DNA of 64,000 nt, taken from UBA2166 sp964463965 (GTDB taxonomy: Bacteria; Nitrospirota; Nitrospiria; Nitrospirales; UBA2166). The translations under genes and the position numbers were made by a program. Under the pieces are notes generated by a model, which was not told the DNA's origin, ran no database searches, and saw only the letters and a program-made list of their open reading frames with translations. Each line of letters begins with the position of its first letter. The stretch's first letter is position 1. Of this stretch, positions 15,991 to 25,174 are shown piece by piece. The stretch is taken from the NCBI GenBank assembly GCA_964463965.1, contig CAYXED010000002.1, positions 248,001 through 312,000 of the forward strand. Reading direction: 5' to 3'.

Positions 15991-17693
15991 TCCAACCCTC
16001 AAGTGTAATCAGTGGATGTTTCTTTATGCTGCTCATGTGTTGGTTGACTCAAGGCTTTGCAGCCACCATTACAGTTACGGTAGATCGTGACCCTATCCAT
16101 ATTGATGAGTCTTTTACCATAACATTTAAGGCTGATGCGGCGGTTGGCGATGATCCAAACTTTTCTATATTGGAAAAGAATTTTAATATTTTGCATAAGA
16201 ATCACAGCACAAATGTAAGTTTCATGAATGGAACTTTATCAAATACACGAGTGTGGACGCTTGTGCTTATGCCTAAAGCCTTGGGTGAAATAACGATTCC
16301 TTCCATAGCTTTTGGAAAAGATGTCAGTGTGCCATTTCACGTGACTATTGTTGAAAGGAAAAGTACTCAATCTGCTACAGGACCTGAGGATTTGTTCCTC
16401 GAGGTTAATGCGCACCCACGACAATCCTTTGTCCAAGAACAAATAATTTTCACTGTTAGATTTTACCGGTCAATAGTTATTGAGAACGGGACTATCACAG
16501 AGCCTACATTGAGTGATGGAGATGCTGTGGTAAAAAAACTTGGAGAAAATAAAACATTTCAGACGAGGCGTGATGGAGTTGATTACCATGTCGTGGAGCT
16601 TCGTTACGCACTATTCCCACAAAAAAGTGGATCTTTGGTAGTTAATCCTGTGGTTTTTGAAGGAACATCTGTGGCTCAATCACGTTCATTTTTTAGCCCG
16701 GGAAATGCCCAGAGACGACGTCTGAGATCAGATGAGATTACATTACAGGTTAATCCAATTCCATCTTCATTTTACGGTTCAACGTGGCTTCCGTCTCCTA
16801 ACTTACAGCTTTCGGAGATGTGGCCGCAGACTCCTCCGAGGTTTATGGTTGGAGAACCTGTGACAAGAACACTTCTCCTGGAGGTGGAGGGCTTAACGGC
16901 TGCGCAGTTGCCAGAAATCAACAAAGAAGTGCCATCTACATTAAAAGAGTACCCTGACCAGCCCATGCAAAAGGACAATGTCAGCCTTCAGGGAGTTACT
17001 GGAATTCGACAGGAAAAAGTTGCCTTGATTCCTAGTGAAGTTGGTCATTTAACTCTTCCGTCAGTCGAAGTCCCTTGGTGGAATACTTTGACTAATACGA
17101 TAGAAGTCGCAAGGCTGCCAGAAAGAAGCGTTTTGGTTGAGGCTGCAATAAAAAAGCAGCGTTTTGACGAATCATTTGAGGTGCCACAATCTGTAGAAGT
17201 TGCTTCATCTCCCTCCAAGTCTATACGAGTGCAATCCTCCTGGCCTGGGAAGAGTTTTTGGCTATTGTTGACTGGGGTCTTGACTATGGGTTGGTTGATA
17301 ACTGCCTTATTTTTGTGGAGAGAACGTTATGGGGTTCGTTCAGTCCAAGTACATGATCAGGATACTGCTACTAAAAGTAAACGAGCTATAGAAAAACAAT
17401 TTAGGTATGCCTGTGAGAATGGTGATGTAGAGGCTGCAAAATTGTCATTGGTAGTGTGGGCAAGTTTAGAGTGGTCAGGTGACGTGCCAAAAACTATTGG
17501 GGCGATTGCAGAGCGTTTTTCCGGGACGCTTCGTGAAGAACTTGATAGACTTAATAAGGTGCTGTACGGACAAGCACCTGAAAAGTGGGATGGTCAAGCA
17601 CTATGGAGTGCATTTGAACACTCAAAGAGCAAAGGGGCAATCTCACCAAACACACCTGGTGAACGCCTAGAGCCTTTATGGGTTACATCATAA
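15984..17693 (+). CDS. batD: BatD-like 'oxygen tolerance' protein
   Basis: A 569-residue exported protein. A signal peptide (about 1-27, ending G-F-A-A) leads into Ig-like beta domains starting I-T-V-T-V-D-R-D-P-I, the usual BatD opening. A single transmembrane helix (about 425-447, L-L-L-T-G-V-L-T-M-G-W-L) is followed by a cytosolic helical domain of about 110 residues. This is the BatD (DUF 'oxygen tolerance') architecture. As the last gene it closes the moxR-Bat cluster; its start overlaps the batBC stop by seven bases, so translation is coupled. No clear terminator follows. Confidence 0.9.
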   Translation: MVIQPSSVISGCFFMLLMCWLTQGFAATITVTVDRDPIHIDESFTITFKADAAVGDDPNFSILEKNFNILHKNHSTNVSFMNGTLSNTRVWTLVLMPKALGEITIPSIAFGKDVSVPFHVTIVERKSTQSATGPEDLFLEVNAHPRQSFVQEQIIFTVRFYRSIVIENGTITEPTLSDGDAVVKKLGENKTFQTRRDGVDYHVVELRYALFPQKSGSLVVNPVVFEGTSVAQSRSFFSPGNAQRRRLRSDEITLQVNPIPSSFYGSTWLPSPNLQLSEMWPQTPPRFMVGEPVTRTLLLEVEGLTAAQLPEINKEVPSTLKEYPDQPMQKDNVSLQGVTGIRQEKVALIPSEVGHLTLPSVEVPWWNTLTNTIEVARLPERSVLVEAAIKKQRFDESFEVPQSVEVASSPSKSIRVQSSWPGKSFWLLLTGVLTMGWLITALFLWRERYGVRSVQVHDQDTATKSKRAIEKQFRYACENGDVEAAKLSLVVWASLEWSGDVPKTIGAIAERFSGTLREELDRLNKVLYGQAPEKWDGQALWSAFEHSKSKGAISPNTPGERLEPLWVTS

Positions 17694-17786
17694 AGAAGTA
17701 ACTTGCTATGGTTTGCTGTGATCAAATAACTTAGTGATACATCTCTATGTTTTAGATAAAATGGCTATGCTACGTAGAACACATTT

Positions 17787-18113
17787 TTACTTTTTGTGGT
17801 CTCCAGTTGGTGTTGTGCTTGTTTCTGTTTTTGGTTGAGAGTCTTCTGCCGCTGCTTCGGGTTCAGATGTTTGCTCTTGCGTTTGTGCATTGGCCTCTCT
17901 AAATAAGCGGGCTTCTGTGCCTACGACAAAATCAATGTCGCCTTGAAGTACTTCATAAATGGCCCTGCTTGTCTCCTTCGCAAAAGGCTTTTCAGATATT
18001 TGCGGGGCTCCTTGAAGTAGTTGTTTGGCGCGTTGAACTCCAATAACTACAACTCTAAAATGTGAATCAATGTCTGTGTTCCTGTGATGATCAAGTAATG
18101 AAAGAATTTCCAT
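17787..18113 (-). CDS. rpoZ: RNA polymerase omega subunit
   Basis: A 108-residue protein whose first 75 residues match the omega subunit: a region with H-F-R-V-V-V-I-G-V-Q-R-A-K-Q-L (19-33) and the helix F-A-K-E-T-S-R-A-I-Y-E-V. The last 35 residues are an acidic, Gln/Glu/Thr-rich tail that is probably disordered and longer than in E. coli. Omega assists assembly of beta-prime into RNA polymerase and forms part of the ppGpp site. GGAGT precedes the ATG. Gene order gmk-rpoZ, here with yicC upstream, is widely conserved. Confidence 0.9.
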   Translation of the reverse strand: MEILSLLDHHRNTDIDSHFRVVVIGVQRAKQLLQGAPQISEKPFAKETSRAIYEVLQGDIDFVVGTEARLFREANAQTQEQTSEPEAAAEDSQPKTETSTTPTGDHKK

Positions 18114-18151
18114 TGTTACTCCTTTCCTTAATGTGACTTTGATAATCTAAA

Positions 18152-18778
18152 TCAGTGTTCTATGACATATAATGTTTTCATTCGCTCTGCAGTGATTACA
18201 GCCTCCAATTCTTTTAACGACTGTTCTAAGTTGTTATTTACACTGATATAAGTGTACTCACGAAAATGCTTCATTTCATCTCGAGCACGTTCTAGTCTCA
18301 TTTGAATCGATTCTTTCGAGTCAAGCCCTCTACTTTGTAGGCGGGTTTTTAGTACATCCAGGGATGGTGGAAGGAGATAGATAAACACACCATGCTTTAC
18401 CCTTTGCTTCAATTGCATGGCACCTTGTTCGTCAATATCTAGCAAAAGGTCTGTGCCCTCATTTAGGGCCTGAGATATTGTTGAACGATGCGTCCCATAA
18501 AAGTGGCCATATACCTCAGCCCACTCTAAAAACTCTTCATCGTCAACCATTTTTTGAAAGGCATCTTTGCTTACGAAGACATAATCTTCTCCATCAACCT
18601 CACCTGATCGCTGAGGACGAGTCGTGTAAGAAATAGAAAACTTTAAGCGTGGAATATTCATGATAAGTTGGGTGCATAAAGAAGTCTTGCCAGCTCCGGA
18701 AGGTCCGGATATTACAAACAGCAATCCTTGTCGACGATCAAGAGCTAGGTCATTATCAAATTTTTCTATGTTGCCCAT
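18152..18778 (-). CDS. gmk: Guanylate kinase
   Basis: A 208-residue kinase (GMP + ATP to GDP + ADP). P-loop is I-S-G-P-S-G-A-G-K-T-S-L at about residues 23-34. The GMP-binding region has Y-T-T-R-P-Q-R-S-G-E-V-D-G-E-D-Y, with the family's Ser/Arg/Tyr contacts. The lid segment R-L-x-x-R-G is present. ATG 18778 is preferred; an in-frame TTG at 18808 that overlaps yicC by eight bases is the alternative and would add ten residues. It lies between yicC and rpoZ on the same strand, the common bacterial arrangement. Confidence 0.93.
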   Translation of the reverse strand: MGNIEKFDNDLALDRRQGLLFVISGPSGAGKTSLCTQLIMNIPRLKFSISYTTRPQRSGEVDGEDYVFVSKDAFQKMVDDEEFLEWAEVYGHFYGTHRSTISQALNEGTDLLLDIDEQGAMQLKQRVKHGVFIYLLPPSLDVLKTRLQSRGLDSKESIQMRLERARDEMKHFREYTYISVNNNLEQSLKELEAVITAERMKTLYVIEH

Positions 18779-18800
18779 ATATTGCCTAATCTCTGCGGCC

Positions 18801-19676
18801 TTATTCAAGGTTTTGAAGTTGTTCTCTAATCTTTTCCAAAGTACTCTTTATTGTCACGGTCCGATGGGAAACGTCAAGGTCATTTGCTTTGGCACCCATT
18901 GTATTGATCTCACGGTTGAGTTCCTGCACTAGAAAATTAAGAGGTTTCCCCACTTCTGTCCCCTCCTTCAAAAGAGTTTGGCATTGGTCAAGATGGCTGA
19001 TGGTTCGGCTTAATTCCTCGTTAATATCAGAGCGTGTGGCGAATAGGGCAATTTCTTGCGATATACGGACATCATCGGATATGGGGTGTTGTGTAAGTTG
19101 TTTAATTTTCTCTCGTAGCCGATTGTTATAGCGTTTGACAATATGGGGTATTCGGCGTTTTATTACGTTAATATCCTTTCTTATTTGCCGAATATGACCT
19201 GTGATATCTTTTACTAGTGCACGACCTTCTTGTTGACGCATATAATCAAACTCATCCAATGTGGGAGGGAGTGCTTGATTAATAATTTCCGATACAACAG
19301 AAGATGGGATGGGAGCAGGGAAAAAGGTTGTAAGTTCTCTGATATTTGCCAATAAGTTAATGTCAATAGTGCCGCCTAAAGCGAGTTCTCTTTGTAGTTT
19401 TTTGAGGATATGCACATATTGACGAGCCATTTTTTTATCGATAATAATTTCCTGTTGTTTCGATCCATTTTTTAAGGATATAGATAAATCCACTTTTCCG
19501 CGGGCAACACGTTCACTTACAACGCGTTTTATCTTGGCTTCATGTGGGGCGAGGATTGTTGGAAGGTGTGTCACAATCTCGCAAAATCTATGATTCACGG
19601 AGCGAATTTCTACTATGACCCTGTGGTTACGGATGACTCGCTCTTTTCTGCTGTATCCGGTCATGCTTTTAATCAT
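18801..19676 (-). CDS. yicC: YicC-family endoribonuclease
   Basis: A 291-residue protein with the family's opening M-I-K-S-M-T-G-Y-S-R and the conserved V-E-I-R-S-V-N-H-R-F at about 21-30. The C-terminal half (R-S-D-I-N-E-E-L-S-R, then K-P-L-N-F-L-V-Q-E-L-N-R-E) is the DUF1732 part. YicC proteins are oligomeric endoribonucleases; E. coli YicC was linked to RyhB small-RNA decay. The start overlaps the hflX stop by eight bases and has AAGGG upstream. It sits in the tsaD-hflX-yicC-gmk-rpoZ unit. Confidence 0.92.
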   Translation of the reverse strand: MIKSMTGYSRKERVIRNHRVIVEIRSVNHRFCEIVTHLPTILAPHEAKIKRVVSERVARGKVDLSISLKNGSKQQEIIIDKKMARQYVHILKKLQRELALGGTIDINLLANIRELTTFFPAPIPSSVVSEIINQALPPTLDEFDYMRQQEGRALVKDITGHIRQIRKDINVIKRRIPHIVKRYNNRLREKIKQLTQHPISDDVRISQEIALFATRSDINEELSRTISHLDQCQTLLKEGTEVGKPLNFLVQELNREINTMGAKANDLDVSHRTVTIKSTLEKIREQLQNLE

Positions 19677-21333
19677 TATTTGCTACCCTTAGTACGGGAA
19701 TATTGGGGGTTGTGGCATAGAGATGTTCATCAATTGCATGAAGGAGAGGGGAGAGTGAGGTAGCATCAATCGCTGAAATTGTAATTCCTGACAAACGATA
19801 CCCTAGAGTCTGGCGTTGCATTTCGGAAACCTTATCTGCCTTATTTAAAACTAGTAGACTGGGAATATTATTGAGAGAAAGTTCAGATAGTACGTTAGTG
19901 ACTGTGTTTAGGCGATCATCAAGTGTTGAACTGGTAATATCGCATACGTGAAGTAAAAGTGAGGCGTTACGAAGCTCATCCAGCGTTGTCTGAAATGCTC
20001 CTAGTAGTCCGCGGGGAAGTTTTTGAATGAAACCCACGGTATCTGTAAGAATGGCCTCTTTACCCGTTAATAGCCGTAAGCGACGGCTTGCGGTGTCTAG
20101 TGTTGTAAAGACTTGATTACTTGCCCGTACATCATTTCTGGTTAACGTGTTAAGGAGCGTAGACTTTCCTGCATTGGTATATCCAACGAGCGCAATAACT
20201 GGAAGCTTGTGACGTGTGCGAAGCGCGCGTTGCTGGTGACGTTGTTTCACAAGTACTTTTTGTTGGCGTTCAAGTAGGGCAATGCGATTTCGAATTCGTC
20301 GGCGATCAAGTTCGAGTTTAGTTTCTCCAGGGCCTCGCCCTCCAATTCCGCCTGTCAATCTTGACAGTGCCGTCGATCTTTCCGAGAGACGTGGTAGCAC
20401 ATATCGGAGTTGCGCCAATTCAACTTGTAATTTACCTTCACGAGATTGCGCTCGTCTAGAAAAAATGTCAAGAATTAGCTGTGTGCGGTCAATAACTTTC
20501 ATTTCGGTAATTTCTGAGATAGCTTTTGTTTGTGCCGGTGTTAAGTTTTGATCAAAAATTAAAAAGTCCGCTCCTTTGTGTAAAGCATTTATAACAACAT
20601 CCTTTAGCTTTCCTTTGCCTAGGAGATACTTAGGGTGCAGGGCTTGGAGGCGTTGAATAACAGTATCGAGAATATCAATCTCGTCTGAAATTGCAAGCTC
20701 CCGAAGTTCAGCGATGGATTCTTCCTGTGTTGCACGATGTGACACAGAAGCGCTAATTAATATTGCTTGTGCCGAGTTTTTTCGAACATGATGGATCGAT
20801 TTTGATCGTGCAAACTCTTCATCGAGTGAATGAAGAAATCTAGAAAGATTAAGCTGGAAATTATGAAATGCAGTAGGTGGATATACATCATACAGACGGT
20901 TTTCAGGGTTTGGTGGGAGTACATGTGCGAGGTAAATCTTGCCCGGTCTTCCACTGCTGTCGACTTCTAAAGCAGCAAGTAAATCAAAACGTAATAGAGC
21001 TAAGTCAGTCAAGTCGTCTTGGTTGAGAGGTTCGTCGCATAGGTGGGTGTGGATCATGCGAATACCATGCAACACAGTTCTCCCAGAACGGTACCTTGGG
21101 AGATTGGGGATAATCACACTACGTTCATTGCCAACGAATACGGATTCAATTACACCGCTACGATTTACTAGAATACCAATCTGGCGTTTGATTTCTCGCG
21201 ATAAACTGGCTATGTAAGTTGCGAGCTCGATGCTCACGACTTCTTGTGTGGGCACACGCCTTCTGTACGTTTTTTGCAAACGGTGTATTTGGTTAGGCTT
21301 TAAGCCGTTAAGATTTCCATGTACGGTGGAGAT
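19669..21333 (-). CDS. hflX: Ribosome-associated GTPase HflX, apparently starting at ATC
   Basis: A GTPase that splits and rescues stalled 70S ribosomes. The GTPase domain shows G1 G-Y-T-N-A-G-K-S-T, G3 D-T-V-G-F-I-Q-K-L-P and G4 N-K-A-D, and the HflX signature G-G-x-G-x-R-G-P-G-E-T-K-L is present. The first ATG/GTG/TTG in frame is TTG 21277-21279, but 18 more codons upstream encode H-G-N-L-N-G-L-K-P-N-Q-I, the conserved HflX N-terminus. An in-frame stop lies at 21343-21345. The best start is ATC at 21333, with AGGGGG (21339-21344) five bases before it, giving 554 residues. If that is wrong, the protein is 536 residues from the TTG. It overlaps yicC by eight bases and follows tsaD. Confidence 0.9.
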   Translation of the reverse strand: MSTVHGNLNGLKPNQIHRLQKTYRRRVPTQEVVSIELATYIASLSREIKRQIGILVNRSGVIESVFVGNERSVIIPNLPRYRSGRTVLHGIRMIHTHLCDEPLNQDDLTDLALLRFDLLAALEVDSSGRPGKIYLAHVLPPNPENRLYDVYPPTAFHNFQLNLSRFLHSLDEEFARSKSIHHVRKNSAQAILISASVSHRATQEESIAELRELAISDEIDILDTVIQRLQALHPKYLLGKGKLKDVVINALHKGADFLIFDQNLTPAQTKAISEITEMKVIDRTQLILDIFSRRAQSREGKLQVELAQLRYVLPRLSERSTALSRLTGGIGGRGPGETKLELDRRRIRNRIALLERQQKVLVKQRHQQRALRTRHKLPVIALVGYTNAGKSTLLNTLTRNDVRASNQVFTTLDTASRRLRLLTGKEAILTDTVGFIQKLPRGLLGAFQTTLDELRNASLLLHVCDITSSTLDDRLNTVTNVLSELSLNNIPSLLVLNKADKVSEMQRQTLGYRLSGITISAIDATSLSPLLHAIDEHLYATTPNIPVLRVANND

Positions 21334-21385
21334 TTTATCCCCCTAAGTATAGATGTGCATTAAAGGTTCTAGTGCTGGGCCGCAT

Positions 21386-22426
21386 TTAGGCATTTACCTT
21401 GCTGCTTTTTTGTAATTGTTGTGAAAAAGGTTCCACATTCAGAGAAGCAAAGTTTTCATTAAGGTAGCCATGCCAAGCTGCTGCTGCAATCATTGCACCG
21501 TTATCAGTACAATATTGCAATGGCGGAAGATGTATGCGTAGTTTATGGGATGACGAACGTTTTTGTATGGTTTCCCGAAGTAGTGAATTAGCAGCAACTC
21601 CACCCACTATAGCGATATCTTTTATGCCATGATGAATCGCTGCATGGATTGTTTTTTGAACAAGCACTTCAATGATAGATGCTTGGTATCCTGCTGCGAT
21701 ATCAGCTGGTGTTGCTTTGTTGTTTTGGGTGTCTAGTGATTGTAAAAAATAGCGCAAAGAAGTTTTGATACCACTAAAACTGAAGTCAAATGACTTGGTT
21801 GATGGATACGGGAGTGGAAATGGGGCCTTGAGGGGATCTCCAGATTTTGCTAATTGGTCGATCATGGGCCCTCCAGGGAACCCAAGGCCAAGCATTTTTG
21901 CGCCTTTGTCAAAAGCTTCTCCTGCTGCGTCATCTAAGGTTTTTCCAAGGAGTTGGTAGTGTCCTGGGGAATCCACTACATACAGGTTGGTATGGCCTCC
22001 AGAGACTAGAAGTCCAATATGTGGGAAGGGGATATCATGATTATTCAGCTGAGTGGAGGCAAGGTGTCCTTCCAGGTGATTAACAGTAATTAGAGGCAGG
22101 TTGGATGAATACGCTAATGCTTTTCCAAATGAGAGGCCTACAATAAGTGAACCAATTAAACCTGGGCCTTCCGTTACTGCAACTGCATGAAGCTGGTTAA
22201 GTCTGAGTTCAGCTTTCTGTAAGGTATTTCTAACCACGTGGTCCATGGCTTCGATGTGGGCTCGGGATGCAAACTCTGGGACTATGCCTCCGTATAGAGT
22301 ATGAACTGAGTCTTGACTATGAAGCACATTGGAGAGTACTTCGCAGCCATTTTTTACGACTGCGGCTGCAGTGTCGTCACATGATGTTTCAATGCCTAGA
22401 ATGAATATGTCTGGTATGGTGGTGAT
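21386..22426 (-). CDS. tsaD: tRNA N6-adenosine threonylcarbamoyltransferase TsaD, apparently non-ATG start
   Basis: Transfers threonylcarbamoyl to A37 of ANN-decoding tRNAs. The metal motif N-H-L-E-G-H-L-A-S and the ASKHA nucleotide site L-V-S-G-G-H-T-N-L are present. The first standard start in frame (GTG 22327) lies inside the conserved region. Upstream codons encode I-L-G-I-E-T-S-C-D-D-T-A-A-A-V, the hallmark TsaD N-terminus, and an in-frame stop lies only at 22481-22483. No ATG, GTG or TTG occurs between. ATC 22426 with GGGAG six bases upstream gives 346 residues, the usual length; ATA 22408 (just before F-I-L-G-I-E) is the alternative. It precedes hflX on the same strand. Confidence 0.92.
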   Translation of the reverse strand: MTTIPDIFILGIETSCDDTAAAVVKNGCEVLSNVLHSQDSVHTLYGGIVPEFASRAHIEAMDHVVRNTLQKAELRLNQLHAVAVTEGPGLIGSLIVGLSFGKALAYSSNLPLITVNHLEGHLASTQLNNHDIPFPHIGLLVSGGHTNLYVVDSPGHYQLLGKTLDDAAGEAFDKGAKMLGLGFPGGPMIDQLAKSGDPLKAPFPLPYPSTKSFDFSFSGIKTSLRYFLQSLDTQNNKATPADIAAGYQASIIEVLVQKTIHAAIHHGIKDIAIVGGVAANSLLRETIQKRSSSHKLRIHLPPLQYCTDNGAMIAAAAWHGYLNENFASLNVEPFSQQLQKSSKVNA

Positions 22427-22560
22427 TAGATGCTCCCGTATCTCAGCGCCCCATGTTTTGGTAGCAACTGACGTGGTATCCTATCATGGGCTTTGATGGT
22501 AAAACGGAAAATACAAGATCAGAATTAGGAGAGGTGTGTATGATTGTACTCAAGTGACAA

Positions 22561-24990
22561 TCATGCACTTACCAATGCTTCTTCTTCGACAAATTCAAGA
22601 GTGCCGTCTCGAAGTAGCACTTTTACTTTCGCCCCGTCACGGAAACGCCCCTTAATGAGTTCATCCGACAGTGGGTCACTGAGGTATTTTTGTATTGTAC
22701 GGCGCATTGGTCTGGCACCGTACTGAGGTTGATAGCCTTCCTGTATAAGAAAGTTTTTCACATTTTCTGGAATTTCTATTTCTAGGCCTTGATCTTTGAG
22801 GCGGGTGTTTACTTCCTGAAGTTGGATGTCAATTATTTCGTAAAGATGTTCCTTCTCAAGTGAGTGAAATACTAGTACTTCATCTATGCGGTTAAGGAAT
22901 TCTGGACTAAAGGACTTTCGCAATTCCTCCAAAACGTCGGAGCGTCTTCGTTTTCTGGTATCTTCTTGACGTTCTTGTTGGAATCCAAGTGAGACACCTT
23001 TCTGGAGCAGTTTGGTGCCGATATTTGACGTCATAATCACAACCGTATTTTTGAAATCAACTTTTCGACCGAGACTGTCTGTTAGTGATCCATCATCAAG
23101 TACTTGGAGTAATACGTTGAAAATATCTGGATGGGCCTTCTCTATTTCGTCAAAGAGCACCACAGAATACGGACGACGCCGGATTTGCTCTGTCAGTTTT
23201 CCGCCTTCCTCGTAGCCTACGTACCCTGGAGGTGCACCAAAAAGGCGTGAACTACTGAATTTTTCCATGTACTCCGACATGTCAATGCGAATGAGTGCAT
23301 CTTCGGAATCAAATAGGAATCCCGCTAGAGCGCGGGCAAGTTCTGTTTTTCCTACACCCGTTGGACCAAGGAAAATAAATGACCCAATAGGCTTTCTCGA
23401 GTCTTTTAATCCTGCGCGAGAACGGCGAAGTGGGCGGCAGACTGCGGATACCGCCTCGTTTTGTCCAATTACACGTTCATGTAGTGCTTCTTCCATGCGA
23501 AGTAATTTCTGAGATTCCTCTTCTTCAAGCTTGAAAAGAGGAATTCCGGTCATCATCGAGACCATTTGGGAAATATCGTCACGAGAAATGACAGGACGAT
23601 TTTTTTCTTGGTTTTTCTTCCACTCGGTTCTGGACTGGTCGTGCAGCCTACGTAGGCGTTGTTCCTCTTCCCTGAGTTTAACTGCCTCTTCAAAGTTTTG
23701 TAGGGCAATAGCAAGTTCTTTTTCACGAACAACGCGCTTAAGGTCTTGTTCATAAGCCTTGAGATCTCCAGGCAGTACGTAGGTTTGGAGCTTCATCCGA
23801 GCACCGCTCTCATCAATTACGTCAATAGCTTTGTCCGGAAGAAAACGATCAGCAATATATCGATCAGAAAGGCGGACAGCATCAATAATGGCATCCTCCG
23901 TAATTTCAACACCGTGATGGTTTTCATAGCGTTCTCGCAGACCTTTAACAATCTGGATCGATTCCTCAATTGATGGTTGCTGGACGTAAACGGGGTGGAA
24001 ACGACGTTTTAAGGCGCTATCTTTCTCAATGTGCTTTCTGTATTCATCAAGGGTAGTCGTTCCAATACAATGTATTTCTCCTCGAGCTAAGGCTGGCTTT
24101 AGCATGTTTGATGCGTCGATAGAACCTTCGGCTGCTCCTGCTCCTACAAGCGTGTGGAGCTCATCTATGAATAGGATGATATTTCCATTTTGGGTGATTT
24201 CTTTCATAATCACCTTCAGTCGTTCCTCAAACTGTCCGCGGTACTTTGTTCCGGCGACGAGCGCTCCGAGATCAAGGGCAAGTACGCGCCGATTGAGTAA
24301 ATTATCAGGTACTTCTGCGTTCACGATTCGTTGTGCAAGCCCTTCCACTATTGCAGTTTTTCCAACACCAGATTCTCCAATGAGGGCAGGATTGTTTTTT
24401 GTTCTTCGACATAAGATTTGTAGTACACGTTCAATCTCTTCTGCACGGCCAATTACAGGGTCTAGTGCATCTTCTTGGGCTAACTTTGTAAGATCACGCC
24501 CAAACTCATCCAGTGCAGGAGTGCTGCTCTTTCTCTCTCTTTCCCGCGGAGAGGACTTTTTAAGGTACATTACTGTGAGCTGTCTTGCCGCGAGTAGATT
24601 TGCGCCAAGGCTTCTCAGGGTTTTTCCTCCAATCCCTTCCTCCTCGCGCAGTAACCCGAGTAAAAGATGCTCACTGCCAATATGGTTGTGTCCTAGGAGA
24701 CGTGCCTCCTCAATGCCAAATTCAATAACTTTTTTGACGCGTGGACTGAACGGAATTTCGCCGAACGCCAAGGCAGCTCCTCCGCCGGGGATGTTTCTCT
24801 CAATTTCGGTCTGAATTCGTTCTGGGGAAAGCCCCATCTTTTTTAGTATTGATGCGGCAATTCCATCGTTGTCTCGAAGAAAAGCTAGGACCAAATGCTC
24901 AGTACCGAGATAGTCGTTCATGTGACGCTCGGCTTCTTCTCGAGCGAGAATGATTACCTTGCGGCCCTTGTCTGTGAATCTTTCGAACAT
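22561..24990 (-). CDS. clpC: ClpC-type AAA+ unfoldase
   Basis: An 809-residue Hsp100 ATPase. The N-domain (1-145) has the two Clp repeats, beginning M-F-E-R-F-T-D-K-G-R-K-V. The first AAA+ module has Walker A G-E-S-G-V-G-K-T. A UVR-type middle domain with E-A-V-K-L-R-E-E-E follows, then the second AAA+ module with G-P-T-G-V-G-K-T-E. The short middle domain and UVR motif mark it as ClpC, not ClpB or ClpA. It unfolds substrates for ClpP, which is not in this window. A consensus-like sigma-70 promoter lies upstream (25058-25086). It is the first gene of the minus-strand block that continues to tsaD and hflX. Confidence 0.95.
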   Translation of the reverse strand: MFERFTDKGRKVIILAREEAERHMNDYLGTEHLVLAFLRDNDGIAASILKKMGLSPERIQTEIERNIPGGGAALAFGEIPFSPRVKKVIEFGIEEARLLGHNHIGSEHLLLGLLREEEGIGGKTLRSLGANLLAARQLTVMYLKKSSPRERERKSSTPALDEFGRDLTKLAQEDALDPVIGRAEEIERVLQILCRRTKNNPALIGESGVGKTAIVEGLAQRIVNAEVPDNLLNRRVLALDLGALVAGTKYRGQFEERLKVIMKEITQNGNIILFIDELHTLVGAGAAEGSIDASNMLKPALARGEIHCIGTTTLDEYRKHIEKDSALKRRFHPVYVQQPSIEESIQIVKGLRERYENHHGVEITEDAIIDAVRLSDRYIADRFLPDKAIDVIDESGARMKLQTYVLPGDLKAYEQDLKRVVREKELAIALQNFEEAVKLREEEQRLRRLHDQSRTEWKKNQEKNRPVISRDDISQMVSMMTGIPLFKLEEEESQKLLRMEEALHERVIGQNEAVSAVCRPLRRSRAGLKDSRKPIGSFIFLGPTGVGKTELARALAGFLFDSEDALIRIDMSEYMEKFSSSRLFGAPPGYVGYEEGGKLTEQIRRRPYSVVLFDEIEKAHPDIFNVLLQVLDDGSLTDSLGRKVDFKNTVVIMTSNIGTKLLQKGVSLGFQQERQEDTRKRRRSDVLEELRKSFSPEFLNRIDEVLVFHSLEKEHLYEIIDIQLQEVNTRLKDQGLEIEIPENVKNFLIQEGYQPQYGARPMRRTIQKYLSDPLSDELIKGRFRDGAKVKVLLRDGTLEFVEEEALVSA

Positions 24991-25057
24991 TAACCTTAAC
25001 CTCTCCTCATTATGTGCCGTATTGCAGCTTACTTAGGGCACTCCGGTCGTTCCGCGT

Positions 25058-25086
25058 AGTCTAGGTATCGCCCAAATCGATGTCAA
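25058..25086 (-). promoter_or_regulatory. Sigma-70-type promoter for clpC
   Basis: On the minus strand TTGACA (6/6), a 17-bp spacer and TAGACT (4/6 to TATAAT) lie about 70 bp upstream of the clpC ATG. Confidence 0.6.
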
Positions 25087-25099
25087 GCCCATGGCATGG

Positions 25100-25128
25100 T
25101 TGACAATGCATCAATGACAGCATACGCT
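25100..25128 (+). promoter_or_regulatory. Possible sigma-70 promoter for nadK
   Basis: TTGACA (6/6), a 17-bp spacer and TACGCT (3/6) on the plus strand, about 50 bp before the nadK GTG. It lies back to back with the clpC promoter, only 13 bp apart. The weak -10 lowers confidence. Confidence 0.4.
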
Positions 25129-25174
25129 ACCATTCGATTGCTCGCCTTTTTAATATGGATTTCCTGTTACAGCC

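Noticed and set aside
17694..17786. Search for a terminator between batD and rpoZ
   Set aside because: No stem with a T tract was found in the 93-bp convergent gap.
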